Source of the DNA: Methylobacterium sp.
GTDB taxonomy: Bacteria > Pseudomonadota > Alphaproteobacteria > Rhizobiales > Beijerinckiaceae
NCBI GenBank assembly: GCA_013823325.1
Contig: PNLY01000059.1
Coordinates: forward strand, 1-34,655
Direction: 5' to 3'
Length of the DNA stretch: 34,655 nucleotides
Shown: piece by piece, positions 9,147 through 16,954 of the stretch
How positions within the stretch are numbered: position 1 is the stretch's first letter
How the letters are laid out: the number at the start of each line of letters is the position of its first letter
Position numbers and translations under genes: made by a program
The notes under the pieces: model-generated
The model's input: the letters and a program-made list of their open reading frames with translations, nothing else
Database searches by the model: none
Told to the model about the DNA's origin: nothing

Positions 9147-10607
9147 ATGAAGCTTGCTCGCGACATTCCTCCCCGGCCAGCTCACAACCAGGAGAAAGCA
9201 GCGTCATCCCGCCTGCTTCCCTGGCGTGCAGCGATGCTGGTCGCGGGCATCGTCTTCGCTGCTGCGCTCTTCGGGCATCTCACGCGACCGCTCGGCTTCC
9301 TCTCGACGTTCTGGCCGGCCAACGCCCTGCTGATGGGCGTGATGGTGCGCAATCCCGGCTGGGCCGGGCCGCTCGGCTGGGCGGGTGCAGCCGCCGGATA
9401 TCTCGCCGCCGACTTCGCGATGGGCGGTGGCATCGGCATCACGCTCTGGCTGACAGCGGGCAACCTGACGACCGCCAGCGTCGGTTATCTGCTGTTCCAG
9501 CGGGTCTCCAGCCCGGATCGTCGGCTCGAGCGGCCACAATCTCTCTTGTTCCTGCTGCTGATCGCCTTCGCCGCCGCCGCGGCGGCCGCCACTGTCGGCG
9601 GCGGCTGCCTCGTCGTCTATTTCGGCCAGTCGCCGATGCAGGCCTTCGAATTCTTCCTGACCAGCGAGTTCTCCAGCAATCTCGTGGTCCTGCCTATGGT
9701 CCTGACGGCGCCGCCGCTTGCCGAGCTGGCGAAACGGCTGGCCGCGCAAGCCGCGCCGGTAGGATGGCGGCCGAACGCGATCCTTCCGGGCGTCGCTTTG
9801 CTGGCTTCGATCCTCGTCGCCACCGCGATCGGTGGCACCGGCGCGATCGCCATGCCGGTTCCGGCGATCCTCTGGTGCGCGCTGAGCTACGGCATCTTCC
9901 CGACCGCGCTGCTGACCTTCGGGCTCGGCCTCTGGCAAAGCACCGTCCTGCTGTCCGCGCTGACACCGGGTACCCCCGAATATGCCGCCGCCCTGACCTC
10001 GCATCGCTTCGGCGTCGCACTCTTCTCGCTGGGGCCGATCATGGTGGCGGCGATCAATGCCGCCCGCTCGCGCCTGCTGAGCGAGCTCGATCTCGCCGCA
10101 AACCAGGACGTCCTGACCCGGACGCTGTCGCGCCGCGCCTTCCTCGCGCGCAGCGAGGCTGTGCTGGAACAGAACCTTGCCGAAAGCCGGCCGGTGGCGC
10201 TGTTTATGCTCGACGTGGACCGCTTCAAGCTGATCAACGACGAGTTTGGTCATGCGATCGGGGACGAGGTACTGGCGACCCTGGCCGAGCGAATCTCGGA
10301 ACTGCTGCGCCGAGACGACCTGTTCGGCCGGATCGGCGGCGAGGAGTTCGCCATCCTTGTCTCCGGTCTGACCCAACCGGCGACGCTCGCTCTGGCGGAG
10401 CGACTCCGCGATGGCTGCGCCCGGCTGCGTGTCCCCGTCGGACGGGCGGAGCCGCTGGCGCTGACGGTCAGCATCGGTGTCGTCTGGGGTACCGGCGGCC
10501 CCGCCAGTTCCCTGCAGCATTTGCTGAAGCAGGCAGACGATGCGCTCTACAGGGCCAAGCGGGCCGGCCGCGACCGCGTCGTCGACGAGACCCTGCAGGC
10601 TGCTTGA
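9147..10607 (+). CDS. MASE1-GGDEF diguanylate cyclase
   Basis: 486 residues from the ATG at 9147; the frame stays open upstream to 8958, but that part does not resemble a protein domain. The N-terminal ~300 residues hold multiple hydrophobic segments with MASE1-like features (FLSTFWPANALLMGVMV; GWAGAAAGYLAADF), a membrane sensor domain. The C-terminal GGDEF domain starts near DVLTRTLSRRAF and contains LDVDRFKLINDEFGHAIGD and the active-site loop GGEEF at residues 397-401. An RxxD inhibitory site (RRDD) lies just upstream of it, so product inhibition by cyclic di-GMP is expected. It should condense two GTP to cyclic di-GMP in response to an unknown membrane or periplasmic cue. It is transcribed alone, convergent with the small membrane protein gene. 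Confidence 0.88.
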   Translation: MKLARDIPPRPAHNQEKAASSRLLPWRAAMLVAGIVFAAALFGHLTRPLGFLSTFWPANALLMGVMVRNPGWAGPLGWAGAAAGYLAADFAMGGGIGITLWLTAGNLTTASVGYLLFQRVSSPDRRLERPQSLLFLLLIAFAAAAAAATVGGGCLVVYFGQSPMQAFEFFLTSEFSSNLVVLPMVLTAPPLAELAKRLAAQAAPVGWRPNAILPGVALLASILVATAIGGTGAIAMPVPAILWCALSYGIFPTALLTFGLGLWQSTVLLSALTPGTPEYAAALTSHRFGVALFSLGPIMVAAINAARSRLLSELDLAANQDVLTRTLSRRAFLARSEAVLEQNLAESRPVALFMLDVDRFKLINDEFGHAIGDEVLATLAERISELLRRDDLFGRIGGEEFAILVSGLTQPATLALAERLRDGCARLRVPVGRAEPLALTVSIGVVWGTGGPASSLQHLLKQADDALYRAKRAGRDRVVDETLQAA

Positions 10608-10638
10608 GCCCTCCGAATTGTGAGGCCTTGCCGACCCC

Positions 10639-10791
10639 TCACTTTTCCTTGATCGACAGGCCGTTCTTTCCGACCGAGATCTCGACGCCCTCCGGCTGCT
10701 TCTTCTCCTGATAGAGCGCGTAGCTTACGGCCCCGAGACCGAGGACGAGCAGGCCGATCAGAAGGACAAGCGTGTTGCGGGACAGCGTCAT
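10639..10791 (-). CDS. Small single-pass membrane protein, 50 residues
   Basis: The reading frame codes for 50 residues. A short N-terminus MTLSRNT is followed by a hydrophobic helix (LVLLIGLLVLGLGAVSYALY, about residues 8-27). A charged tail ends in VGKNGLSIKEK, putting the positively charged C-terminus probably outside the helix. GGAG lies 6 bases before the ATG. Upstream at 10833-10857 is a textbook sigma-EcfG-type promoter, strong independent evidence that this is a real gene. I do not recognise the family; similar tiny proteins with a TM helix and a basic tail are common but uncharacterised in Hyphomicrobiales. It follows the PAP2 gene on the same strand but has its own promoter. Confidence 0.75.
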   Translation of the reverse strand: MTLSRNTLVLLIGLLVLGLGAVSYALYQEKKQPEGVEISVGKNGLSIKEK

Positions 10792-10832
10792 CAGGAACTC
10801 CGTTGCGGATGCGCCGGCGCGGCGCCCCGATC

Positions 10833-10857
10833 AACGCTCAAGCCTGCAACCGGTTCC
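10833..10857 (-). promoter_or_regulatory. Sigma-EcfG-type promoter for the 50-residue membrane protein
   Basis: On the minus strand GGAAC (10857-10853) is followed after exactly 16 bases by CGTT (10836-10833). This matches the alphaproteobacterial general-stress consensus GGAAC-N16/17-CGTT. The -10 element lies about 40 bases before the ATG at 10791, a sensible leader length. Confidence 0.7.
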
Positions 10858-10862
10858 GGCGA

Positions 10863-11570
10863 TCAGACGGCGCGCTCTCCATGGCGTGCGAGCGGCCGGG
10901 CGGAATTGACCTCCGACCGGGCAGCCATACGGCCGATCACGAACGTCGCGAGGCTGGACCAGGCGATACCGAGGCACCAGCCGCCAAGCACGTCGCTCGG
11001 CCAATGCACGCCGAGATAGATGCGGCTCACGCCGATCGCGATGATCAGCGCCCAGGCCACCCACAGGCAGAGCCGGGCGATATCGGCGCGGCGCGAGGCG
11101 ATGCCGGCGAAGCTGGCGATGCTGAGCAGCACGACCGCTGCAAGGAAGGCGTGGCCGCTCGGGAAGCTCGCGGTGAAGGTCAGGGCGGCGTGCTCGACGA
11201 TGTCCGGCCGCTCGCGGCCGAAAGCGAGTTTCAGCAGCGTGCTCGCTGCCACGGCTGACAGCACGTTGAGCACCAGGCCGAACGCGAGCGTGCGATGGCC
11301 ACAGAGCCGCAGAGTCAGCGTCGCGATCACGGTCGCGACGCCGAGCCCGATGAAGCTGCCGAGCGCGGTCAGGTCGCGCATCATCTCGCGGAACCAGGCC
11401 GGGCCGAGCGGCAGCGACGGGTTCGCCGGGTCGCGGAACAGCATCACCAGCGCGCTGTCGAGCCCCGCGCTGCCATCGGACGCGACGTAGAAAGCCAACC
11501 CGATGAAACCAAAGGCCGCCGCGACAGGCAGGAGAAAGCGCGGCTGGAGCAGGAACATCGCAGGCCTCAT
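10863..11570 (-). CDS. PAP2-superfamily membrane phosphatase
   Basis: 235 residues with several transmembrane segments and the three PAP2 catalytic motifs: KLAFGRERP (residues 114-122), PSGH (137-140) and SRIYLGVHWPSD (182-193). These enzymes dephosphorylate lipid phosphates such as phosphatidate or undecaprenyl pyrophosphate at the membrane. Its ATG overlaps the stop of the upstream lipid kinase gene by four bases (ATGA), so the two are translationally coupled. A lipid kinase and a lipid phosphatase are therefore made together, which suggests a phosphorylation/dephosphorylation pair acting on membrane lipids. Which lipid is not visible from sequence. Confidence 0.9.
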   Translation of the reverse strand: MRPAMFLLQPRFLLPVAAAFGFIGLAFYVASDGSAGLDSALVMLFRDPANPSLPLGPAWFREMMRDLTALGSFIGLGVATVIATLTLRLCGHRTLAFGLVLNVLSAVAASTLLKLAFGRERPDIVEHAALTFTASFPSGHAFLAAVVLLSIASFAGIASRRADIARLCLWVAWALIIAIGVSRIYLGVHWPSDVLGGWCLGIAWSSLATFVIGRMAARSEVNSARPLARHGERAV

Positions 11571-12556
11571 GATGGGAACATGTGTTCGGCCGGGTGCGGC
11601 TCGGACTGGATCTCGGCCGGCCGAGCCGCGATCACGTTGAGTGCGCCCGGCACCAGGCGGTAGGTGAAGGGGCTGGCGCGACGCTCGACCTCGCCATCGA
11701 AGGTGACATGGCCGCGGCGCTTGTCACGACGGATGATCGTCACCGACGTGCCGGTGAGGGAGACGAGATTATGGGAGTTGCGCCAGCCGCCGGTCAGCAT
11801 CGACAACGCGGCCTTGGCGCGCGACAAAAGGCCGCCGGTATCTAGGATATGGACCTCGAACTCGCCGCCGTCGAGACGGCTCCGGCGCCATTCGGCGCCG
11901 TCGAACTGATTGACAGTGACGAGGACAGCGTCGGCCTCGACCTGCCGGCGTTCGCCGGCGATCTCCATCTCGATGCGGATCGAGCGGGTGAACAGAATTG
12001 AGCGCGTCGCCGCAAAGAGGAAGGCGACGAGGCGGCTGAAGGGGAAGCGGCGACGCGCATACTCGCGCTGGCGCGCCATCAGGCTGAAGAAGCCCATGCC
12101 CGAGAGCGAATGGAACAGGCGGCCATCGACACTGCCGAGATCCATCGCGACGGGATCGCCGGTACAAATCGCGCTAATCTGCTCTTCGAGCGTGCCGGTG
12201 AGGCCGAGATCGCGGCCGAGCACGTTGACTGTGCCGAGCGGCAGCACGCCGACCGGCCGCTTGCAGCCGGCCAGGACAGGGAGCGCGCCGTTGATGCTGC
12301 CGTCGCCGCCGGCGACCACGGTCGTCACGGCCTCGTCGGCGACAGCGGCCCGCAGGCGTTCCTGCAGCCGGCGCGGCGGCACCAGCTCGACATCGGCGCG
12401 GCACCCAGCGGCCGCGAAAGCCGCCTCGATGCGGCGCGCGAAGCTCGCCGCGCCGGCTTCGAGCACAGTCCCGGCTCGCGCATTGGCGATGACGCGGAAG
12501 CAGCGCGGCTGCGCCTGCGTCTCGATTTCGAGTAACGGGTCCGACGTGTTCGCCAT
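11567..12556 (-). CDS. Diacylglycerol-kinase-family lipid kinase
   Basis: 329 residues from the ATG at 12556 (MANTSDPLLEIE); an in-frame upstream extension overlaps the previous gene and is unlikely. The DAGK catalytic domain shows NARAGT, the nucleotide-binding loop VVAGGDGSINGAL (GGDGS at 83-87) and PLGTVNVLGRDL, in the place of the family's GTxNxxAR motif. The C-terminal beta-sandwich typical of YegS/DgkB-type kinases follows, with FDGEVE near the end. It should phosphorylate a lipid such as diacylglycerol or a sphingoid/ceramide-like lipid using ATP. The gene starts one base after the stop of the transglutaminase-like gene and overlaps the PAP2 gene by four bases, forming a three-gene operon. 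Confidence 0.88.
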   Translation of the reverse strand: MANTSDPLLEIETQAQPRCFRVIANARAGTVLEAGAASFARRIEAAFAAAGCRADVELVPPRRLQERLRAAVADEAVTTVVAGGDGSINGALPVLAGCKRPVGVLPLGTVNVLGRDLGLTGTLEEQISAICTGDPVAMDLGSVDGRLFHSLSGMGFFSLMARQREYARRRFPFSRLVAFLFAATRSILFTRSIRIEMEIAGERRQVEADAVLVTVNQFDGAEWRRSRLDGGEFEVHILDTGGLLSRAKAALSMLTGGWRNSHNLVSLTGTSVTIIRRDKRRGHVTFDGEVERRASPFTYRLVPGALNVIAARPAEIQSEPHPAEHMFPS

Positions 12557-12557
12557 C

Positions 12558-13445
12558 TCAGGCGGCGATATGGGCACCCTGTCTGGCGGGAACAAGGCGA
12601 GACATCGCACGCAACGGTTCGCTCTCGACTTCCTCGGTGATCACCTCGAAACGCCGCAGCGTGTGCGGACCGAAGGAGGTGAGCATCGGCACGTCGGTGG
12701 CGTCGCGCCCGCGGGCAATGACGATGCGGCCGATGCGACGCTGGTTGTGACGGGCATCGAAAGTGTGCCAGCGCCCGCCGAGCCAGACCTCGAACCAGGC
12801 GTTGAAGTCCATCGGAGCCGGATCGGGCGGCACGCCGATGTCGCCGAGATAGCCGTTGCAGTACCGCGCAGGAATGTTCAGGCAGCGGCAGAGCGCGATC
12901 GCCAGATGGGCGAAATCCCGGCACACCCCGATGCGTTCGTTGAACGCTTCGAACGCCGTGCGGGTGTTGCGGGCGAAGGCGTAGCCGAAAGTGATGTGAT
13001 TGTGGACGAACTGGGTGACGGCCTGGACGCGCGCCCAACCCGGCTCGACCTGGCCGAACAGCTGCCAGGCGGTATCGGCGAGCCGATCGGTCTCGCAATA
13101 GCGGCTGCCGAGCAGATAGGGCAGGACCTCGTCCGGCAAATCCGCCGGTGCGACCTGCGTCGCGGCAAGATCGACCCGATCAGGTTCGCCGTTGTCGTAG
13201 ATCAGCCCCTCGCATGCGAAAGACACGCCCCCGGCGGGCGCCTTCAGGCGGCGGCAGATGTTGCCGAATGCGTCGAGATGCTGGCTGACGGGGATTGGCT
13301 CGCCCGCACCGGCAAGCGGCGTGACGCGCATCTCGTCTGGGCGGATCAGATCGTGCCGGCGCGACGGGTGGACGTCGATGAGCGTCAGCAAGTCGGTCGG
13401 CTGCTCGCAGACGAGCTCGATGCGATAGCCGTAGCGAATTTGCAT
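12558..13445 (-). CDS. Transglutaminase-like protein with Asn in place of the catalytic His
   Basis: 295 residues from the ATG at 13445, which has GAGG 5 bases upstream. Reading on to 13850 would cross a terminator and non-protein-like sequence, so that start is rejected. An N-terminal domain beginning MQIRYGYRIELVCEQPTD is followed by the transglutaminase core: Cys175 in RIGVCRDFAHL, then MDFNAWFEVWLGGRWHTFDARHN. By position the triad is Cys175-Asn215-Asp230, so the usual His is Asn here. The DIGVPP...DARHN subfamily is known to be variable at this position as far as I recall. A degraded or altered catalysis, or a binding role, is possible. It heads an operon with the lipid kinase and PAP2 genes, and an EcfG-like promoter lies upstream. 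Confidence 0.87.
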   Translation of the reverse strand: MQIRYGYRIELVCEQPTDLLTLIDVHPSRRHDLIRPDEMRVTPLAGAGEPIPVSQHLDAFGNICRRLKAPAGGVSFACEGLIYDNGEPDRVDLAATQVAPADLPDEVLPYLLGSRYCETDRLADTAWQLFGQVEPGWARVQAVTQFVHNHITFGYAFARNTRTAFEAFNERIGVCRDFAHLAIALCRCLNIPARYCNGYLGDIGVPPDPAPMDFNAWFEVWLGGRWHTFDARHNQRRIGRIVIARGRDATDVPMLTSFGPHTLRRFEVITEEVESEPLRAMSRLVPARQGAHIAA

Positions 13446-13511
13446 GATGACCTCTGATACTACAGGAGAACCCGCCCCATCCGCGACGGGCTCTTCCCGC
13501 CGGCATTCTAT

Positions 13512-13536
13512 GACGCGCAACGGCAGCCGAAGTTCC
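13512..13536 (-). promoter_or_regulatory. Sigma-EcfG-like promoter for the transglutaminase-lipid kinase-PAP2 operon
   Basis: Minus strand: GGAAC at 13536-13532, a 16-base spacer, then CGTC at 13515-13512 (consensus CGTT, one mismatch). It lies about 65 bases before the ATG at 13445 and in the only non-coding stretch upstream of this operon. Confidence 0.45.
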
Positions 13537-13561
13537 CGCGCCATGGTCGGCATCGGCGCAC

Positions 13562-13591
13562 AAAAAAGGTGCGGGCCTTTCGGCCCGCACC
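13562..13591 (-). terminator. Rho-independent terminator after the PRC-barrel gene
   Basis: Minus strand: a perfect 10-base-pair stem (GGTGCGGGCC with GGCCCGCACC), a GAAA tetraloop and then six T residues. It lies about 85 bases after the stop of the PRC-barrel gene at 13676 and isolates that gene from the operon starting at 13445. Confidence 0.92.
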
Positions 13592-13675
13592 ACGCAATCA
13601 CGACGATCCGGCTGGGGGGATAGCGACCGCCGCGAGTTGCGCCTTTGTGTGGAACGCAGGCCCTGCGGCGCGCTC

Positions 13676-14059
13676 TCACATCATCCAGTAGGGCATGGTG
13701 CCGTAATAATCGTGCACGCGCTTGCCATACTCCTTGTCGTGCCAATCGGGCTCGCCGTCGGCACCGTACATGGGCGCCGCTTCGAGCTTCTCGCGCGTCA
13801 GCGGCACGACATAGCCGCCCTTGTCGACATCGTAGTCGAGCATGCTCCACGGGATCGGGTGGTATTTCTCGCCGAGGCCGAGGAAGCCGCCAAAGGACAT
13901 GATCGCGTAGGCGACCTTGCCCGTCGCCTTGTCGAGCATGACATCATAGATCGAGCCGAGATGCTCGCCGGCGGTGTTGTAGACATCGGTACCGGCGACG
14001 CGGGCGCCGGCGATCAACGGGTTGGCGGCGTGAGAGGCTGCGGTCATCGTAGCGCTCAT
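13676..14059 (-). CDS. PRC-barrel domain protein
   Basis: 127 residues. The start at 14059 (MSATMTAAS) is preferred over an in-frame ATG four codons earlier because GGAGG lies 5 bases before it. The PRC-barrel domain spans about residues 20-90 (NPLIAGARVAGTDVYNTAG, GSIYDVMLDKATGKVAYAIM, SFGGFLGLGEKYHPIPWSML). The C-terminal tail is Tyr/Trp-rich (HDYYGTMPYWMM). PRC-barrels are small beta-barrels found in photosynthetic reaction-centre H subunits, RimM and many stress-linked stand-alone proteins; the role of the last group is unknown. No signal peptide is seen. An EcfG-like promoter lies upstream and a strong terminator downstream, so this is a single-gene unit. Confidence 0.88.
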   Translation of the reverse strand: MSATMTAASHAANPLIAGARVAGTDVYNTAGEHLGSIYDVMLDKATGKVAYAIMSFGGFLGLGEKYHPIPWSMLDYDVDKGGYVVPLTREKLEAAPMYGADGEPDWHDKEYGKRVHDYYGTMPYWMM

Positions 14060-14113
14060 CGGTCCCTCCATGAACTAGCTTCTGTTGCCAGCGCTGGGCC
14101 GGCTCGTCCCATC

Positions 14114-14138
14114 AACCCGGGGCAAGCGGCGGGGTTCC
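14114..14138 (-). promoter_or_regulatory. Sigma-EcfG-like promoter for the PRC-barrel gene
   Basis: Minus strand: GGAAC at 14138-14134, 16-base spacer, GGTT at 14117-14114 (consensus CGTT, one mismatch). The position is about 55 bases before the ATG at 14059. PRC-barrel genes are frequent members of the general stress regulon in Hyphomicrobiales, which supports the call. Confidence 0.45.
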
Positions 14139-14220
14139 CGGCACGGTCGACAAAAATCGCAATGCCGGCCAAGCACACCAACCTGTCCCTGGGCGTGAAC
14201 GGTCGTCCGGGCGCGCGAGG

Positions 14221-14244
14221 TTGTTCCGCCCATGCGCGGAACAA
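14221..14244. repeat. Perfect 9-base inverted repeat in the divergent intergenic region
   Basis: TTGTTCCGC (14221-14229) and GCGGAACAA (14236-14244) form perfect arms around six bases. It lies in the 392-base gap between the divergent PRC-barrel and lipoprotein genes and could be an operator. The rest of the gap (14060-14451) shows no tRNA, no convincing ORF and no other clear signal apart from the EcfG-like promoter. Confidence 0.35.
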
Positions 14245-14451
14245 AGGCCGGCGCACGCGGTTGCACGATTGATCGAGCGCGTAGCTTCAGGGGTGCGCGT
14301 TCAAGCGGCAGGCGAATGCCAACGCGGGACGCCTTATCCCGGACCCGCGACACGACCAGTACCAAGGATAGGCCGACAGGCTTCGCAAGCTCGCCCTTGC
14401 ATGCCGCATCATGAAGCTGTCGGCCCTCGCCACAAAGGAAGGGAACGCCCG

Positions 14452-14721
14452 ATGACGATGAAGAAACTTATCCTTGTCGCCACCGCCGTCACGGCGCTCG
14501 GCGCCTGCACGCCGCGCGAGGAGAGGACTGCAACCGGAGCGCTGATCGGCGCCGGCGCCGGTGCCATCATCGGCGGTGCCGCGACCGGCCGGGCCGGCGG
14601 TGCACTGGCAGGCGCGGCGATCGGTGGTGCCGGCGGTGCGATCATCGGCAATGCGACGACGCCGGACCGGGTTTGCTATGGCCGTGACGAATGGGGCCGG
14701 AGCGTGCGTTACGCCTGCTGA
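14452..14721 (+). CDS. Glycine-zipper lipoprotein, 89 residues
   Basis: The ATG at 14452 follows a purine-rich site (GGAAGGGA). The N-terminus MTMKKLILVATAVTALGAC is a lipoprotein signal with the lipobox LGAC, making Cys19 the lipidated residue. The body is Gly/Ala-rich with regularly spaced glycines (IGAGAGAIIGGAATGRAGG and similar), a glycine-zipper membrane-inserting pattern. A short C-terminal tail with two Cys (VCYGRDEWGR, YAC) ends the protein. Proteins of this type are small outer-membrane or periplasmic lipoproteins, often stress-induced; no molecular function is established. It is convergent with hutC, with a hairpin between them. Confidence 0.82.
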   Translation: MTMKKLILVATAVTALGACTPREERTATGALIGAGAGAIIGGAATGRAGGALAGAAIGGAGGAIIGNATTPDRVCYGRDEWGRSVRYAC

Positions 14722-14738
14722 CCACAGTCCATCAAGAT

Positions 14739-14758
14739 CGGCGGGCAGCGGCCCGCCG
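14739..14758. terminator. Hairpin between convergent lipoprotein and hutC genes
   Basis: CGGCGGGC and GCCCGCCG form an 8-base-pair stem around AGCG, in the 45-base gap between two convergent stops. No T tract follows on either strand, so it is a possible bidirectional, Rho-assisted terminator rather than a classic intrinsic one. Confidence 0.5.
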
Positions 14759-14766
14759 CTCGGCTC

Positions 14767-15516
14767 TCAAACCGCCCCGTAGGGCCCGAAACGGCCGATG
14801 AAGCGGTGACGCCCTCCTGGGTAGAGCAGCCGCACCGCCGTGATCGGCTCGGCCTGGTTCCAGGTCCGGCGCTCGACCAGCAGGCAGGGCGCGCCGGGAT
14901 CGATCTTCAGCAGCTCCGCTTCCTCCGGTTCGGCCGCGACGGCGCTGATCGCGTGCTCGGCCTGCGTCCACAGGCTGTGCTTGAGGAGCCAGTCGCCCGG
15001 CGGAGTCTGGGCGAAGCTCTCGTCGACGACCTGAGGAATGGTCGCGATATGGATCACCCGGTCTTCCAGCACGTGCGGCGCGCCATCGGCGAAATGCAGC
15101 AAGGTGAGATGGGCAACATTGGCCGAGCGGCCGAGCTCGAAACGGGCGGCAAGCTCGCGCGGTGCCTTGCCGTCGCGCCTCTGCAGGATGCGACAGCTGT
15201 AAGCCTGGCCGAGCTCTCCGACCTCCTGCGGGATCGACAGGATGTCGAGCATCGCATGGCTGGCCGGTGGGCTTGCCACGATCGTGCCTGAACGGCGACG
15301 GCGGGTGATCAGTCCCTCGCGAGCGAGCTGCGCCAGCGCGCGATGCACGGTCATTCGCGAGGCGTCGAGCTTCTCCATCAGCGCGTGCTCCGGCGGCACC
15401 GCCGTTCCTGGCGGCCAGGTCCCCGCCAGGATCAGATCGCGGATGGCGCGGCGGATCTGGTCGTAGAGCGGCCCGGCTCCGTCCAGCGTCACGGCGTCGA
15501 TCTGAGTGGATGACAT
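14767..15516 (-). CDS. hutC: Histidine utilization repressor HutC (GntR family)
   Basis: 249 residues. The N-terminal winged HTH of the GntR type spans about residues 15-80 (PLYDQIRRAIRDLILAGTWPPG, VPPEHALMEKLDASRMTVHRAL, LAREGLITRRRRSGTIV). The C-terminal UTRA ligand domain contains HVLEDRVIH and ends LLYPGGRHRFIGRF, as in HutC proteins. HutC represses hut genes and is released by urocanate. It starts 10 bases after the hutF stop on the same strand, so it is the second gene of a hutF-hutC unit and thus under its own control through the divergent operators at 16913-16954. A third similar palindrome at 34067 is a further candidate target. Confidence 0.93.
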   Translation of the reverse strand: MSSTQIDAVTLDGAGPLYDQIRRAIRDLILAGTWPPGTAVPPEHALMEKLDASRMTVHRALAQLAREGLITRRRRSGTIVASPPASHAMLDILSIPQEVGELGQAYSCRILQRRDGKAPRELAARFELGRSANVAHLTLLHFADGAPHVLEDRVIHIATIPQVVDESFAQTPPGDWLLKHSLWTQAEHAISAVAAEPEEAELLKIDPGAPCLLVERRTWNQAEPITAVRLLYPGGRHRFIGRFGPYGAV

Positions 15517-15526
15517 TCCCTGCGGC

Positions 15527-16894
15527 TCAGCTGAGGAGAGTGCGGATCACCTGGCCATAGCGGGCAGCGATACGGGCGCGGTCAATGTGCCGGCCGCCGC
15601 TGACCACAGGCTTTCCACCGACGATCACCTCTGCGACCGGCAGGGCCGACGCCGCGAAGATCGCGCTGTCGAGGGCGAAGTCACCGCCCTTGCCGACGAT
15701 CGCGGGATGCTCGGCGTCGAGGGTGACGATATCGGCGCGCTGGCCGACGGCGATCGCGCCGATGCTGCGCCCGCAGGCCTGGGCGCCCCCGGCGCAGGCA
15801 TCCTGCCAGAGCCTGAGGCCCGCCGAGACGCTTGGTTCGGCCCAGAGCGCACGCCGCCGATCGCGCAGGCGCTGCGAATATTCGAGCAGGCGCAATTCGC
15901 CGCCGGAGCCGATCTCGACATTGGAATCGCTGCCGACGCCGATTCGCCCGCCCTTCGCCCGATAGTGAACCCCGTCGAAGATGCCGTCGCCGAGATTGGC
16001 CTCGGTGATCGGGCACAGGCCGGCGACCGCGCCGGAGAGCGCCATCGCGTCGCGCTCGGCATCGCTGAGATGGGTGGCATGGATCAGGCACCAGCGCTCG
16101 TTCACCGCAGTGTTCTGCATCAAGAGCTCGACCGGGCGGCGGCCGGTGATGGCGAGGCTGTCCTCGACCTCGCGGGTCTGCTCGGCGACATGGATGTGCA
16201 GCGGCACGCCCTGGCGAAGCTCAGCGACCCAGTTCAGGTCCTCGAGCGCCACCGCGCGCAGCGAATGCGGCGCCATGCCGACGCGCGCATCGGGAAGGCC
16301 GGCAACCGCCTTCTCGCTGCCCTCGATCAGGCGGGCATAGGCATCGCGATCATTGAGGAAGCGGCGCTGGCCGGCCGCGGCCGGCGCCTTGCCGAAATTG
16401 CCGTAGCGATAGAGCACCGGCAGCAGGGTCAGGCCGATGCCGGTTTCCTCAGCCGCCGCCGCGATCGACCCGCCCATGGTGGCGATGTCGGCATAGGCGG
16501 AGCCGTCCTTGTCGTGGTGGAGGTAGTGGAACTCGGCGAGCGCGGTAAAGCCGCCTTCCAGCATCTCGACCATGGCCTGGGCCGCGATCGCCTGGACATC
16601 GTCGGGGCTCAAGCGATCGAGGAAGCGATACATCACCTCGCGCCAGGTCCAGAATGAATCCTCCGAGGCGCCTCGGCGCTCGGCCAGGCCCGCCATACCG
16701 CGCTGGAAGGTGTGGCTGTGCAGGTTGGGCAGGCCGGGAAGCGCGAGCCCGGGAAGCCGTGTCGCGCCCGCAGGAGCCGCCTGCCCTGCCGCGACCGACA
16801 TGATCACTCCATGATCGAGCGTCAGCGTGACATTCTCGGCGAAGCCCTCGGGCAGGAGCGCCTGGGCGAGATGCAGTGTCGTGTATCCGGTCAC
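15527..16894 (-). CDS. hutF: Formimidoylglutamate deiminase HutF
   Basis: 455 residues, an amidohydrolase-superfamily enzyme. Metal ligands are visible in [11 protein letters not shown] (HSH at 59-61), HIHVAEQ, CLIHATH and GVGSDSN. HutF hydrolyses N-formimidoyl-L-glutamate to N-formyl-L-glutamate and ammonia, the fourth step of the five-step histidine pathway. It needs HutG for the last step, which is present. The start is GTG at 16894, giving the normal N-terminus ([16 protein letters not shown]); GGGA lies upstream. One HutC-type palindrome ends about 19 bases upstream of this codon. Related chlorohydrolases/guanine deaminases are excluded by the hut context. Confidence 0.94.
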   Translation of the reverse strand: MTGYTTLHLAQALLPEGFAENVTLTLDHGVIMSVAAGQAAPAGATRLPGLALPGLPNLHSHTFQRGMAGLAERRGASEDSFWTWREVMYRFLDRLSPDDVQAIAAQAMVEMLEGGFTALAEFHYLHHDKDGSAYADIATMGGSIAAAAEETGIGLTLLPVLYRYGNFGKAPAAAGQRRFLNDRDAYARLIEGSEKAVAGLPDARVGMAPHSLRAVALEDLNWVAELRQGVPLHIHVAEQTREVEDSLAITGRRPVELLMQNTAVNERWCLIHATHLSDAERDAMALSGAVAGLCPITEANLGDGIFDGVHYRAKGGRIGVGSDSNVEIGSGGELRLLEYSQRLRDRRRALWAEPSVSAGLRLWQDACAGGAQACGRSIGAIAVGQRADIVTLDAEHPAIVGKGGDFALDSAIFAASALPVAEVIVGGKPVVSGGRHIDRARIAARYGQVIRTLLS

Positions 16895-16912
16895 GCGGGC
16901 TGTCCCTTTTTC

Positions 16913-16954
16913 ATTTGCATATGCAAATCGAGCTTGCTATTTGCATATGCAATT
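16913..16954. promoter_or_regulatory. Tandem HutC-type operators in the hutF/hutI divergent promoter
   Basis: A perfect 16-base palindrome ATTTGCATATGCAAAT (16913-16928) and a near-perfect second copy ATTTGCATATGCAATT (16939-16954) share the core TTGCATATGCAA, with centres 26 bases apart. HutC of other bacteria binds TGTA-N2-TACA-like sites; TGCATATGCA has the same geometry. They lie between the two divergent starts (16894 and 16998), so a repressor there would silence both arms. Confidence 0.85.

Noticed and set aside
9029..10711. 560-codon open frame on the plus strand in another phase
   Set aside because: It overlaps the MASE1-GGDEF gene, is Arg/Pro-rich and has no domain; it is a GC-frame shadow.
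11910..13457. 515-codon open frame on the plus strand
   Set aside because: It runs antisense through the lipid kinase and transglutaminase-like genes, both with clear family motifs.
13446..13850. Upstream extension of the transglutaminase-like gene
   Set aside because: It would read through a strong terminator and across the PRC-barrel gene; a good ribosome site supports the ATG at 13445.
14238..14262. GGAAC-N16-GGTT on the plus strand as promoter of the glycine-zipper lipoprotein
   Set aside because: It is about 190 bases from the start codon and has a -10 mismatch; too far and too weak to call.
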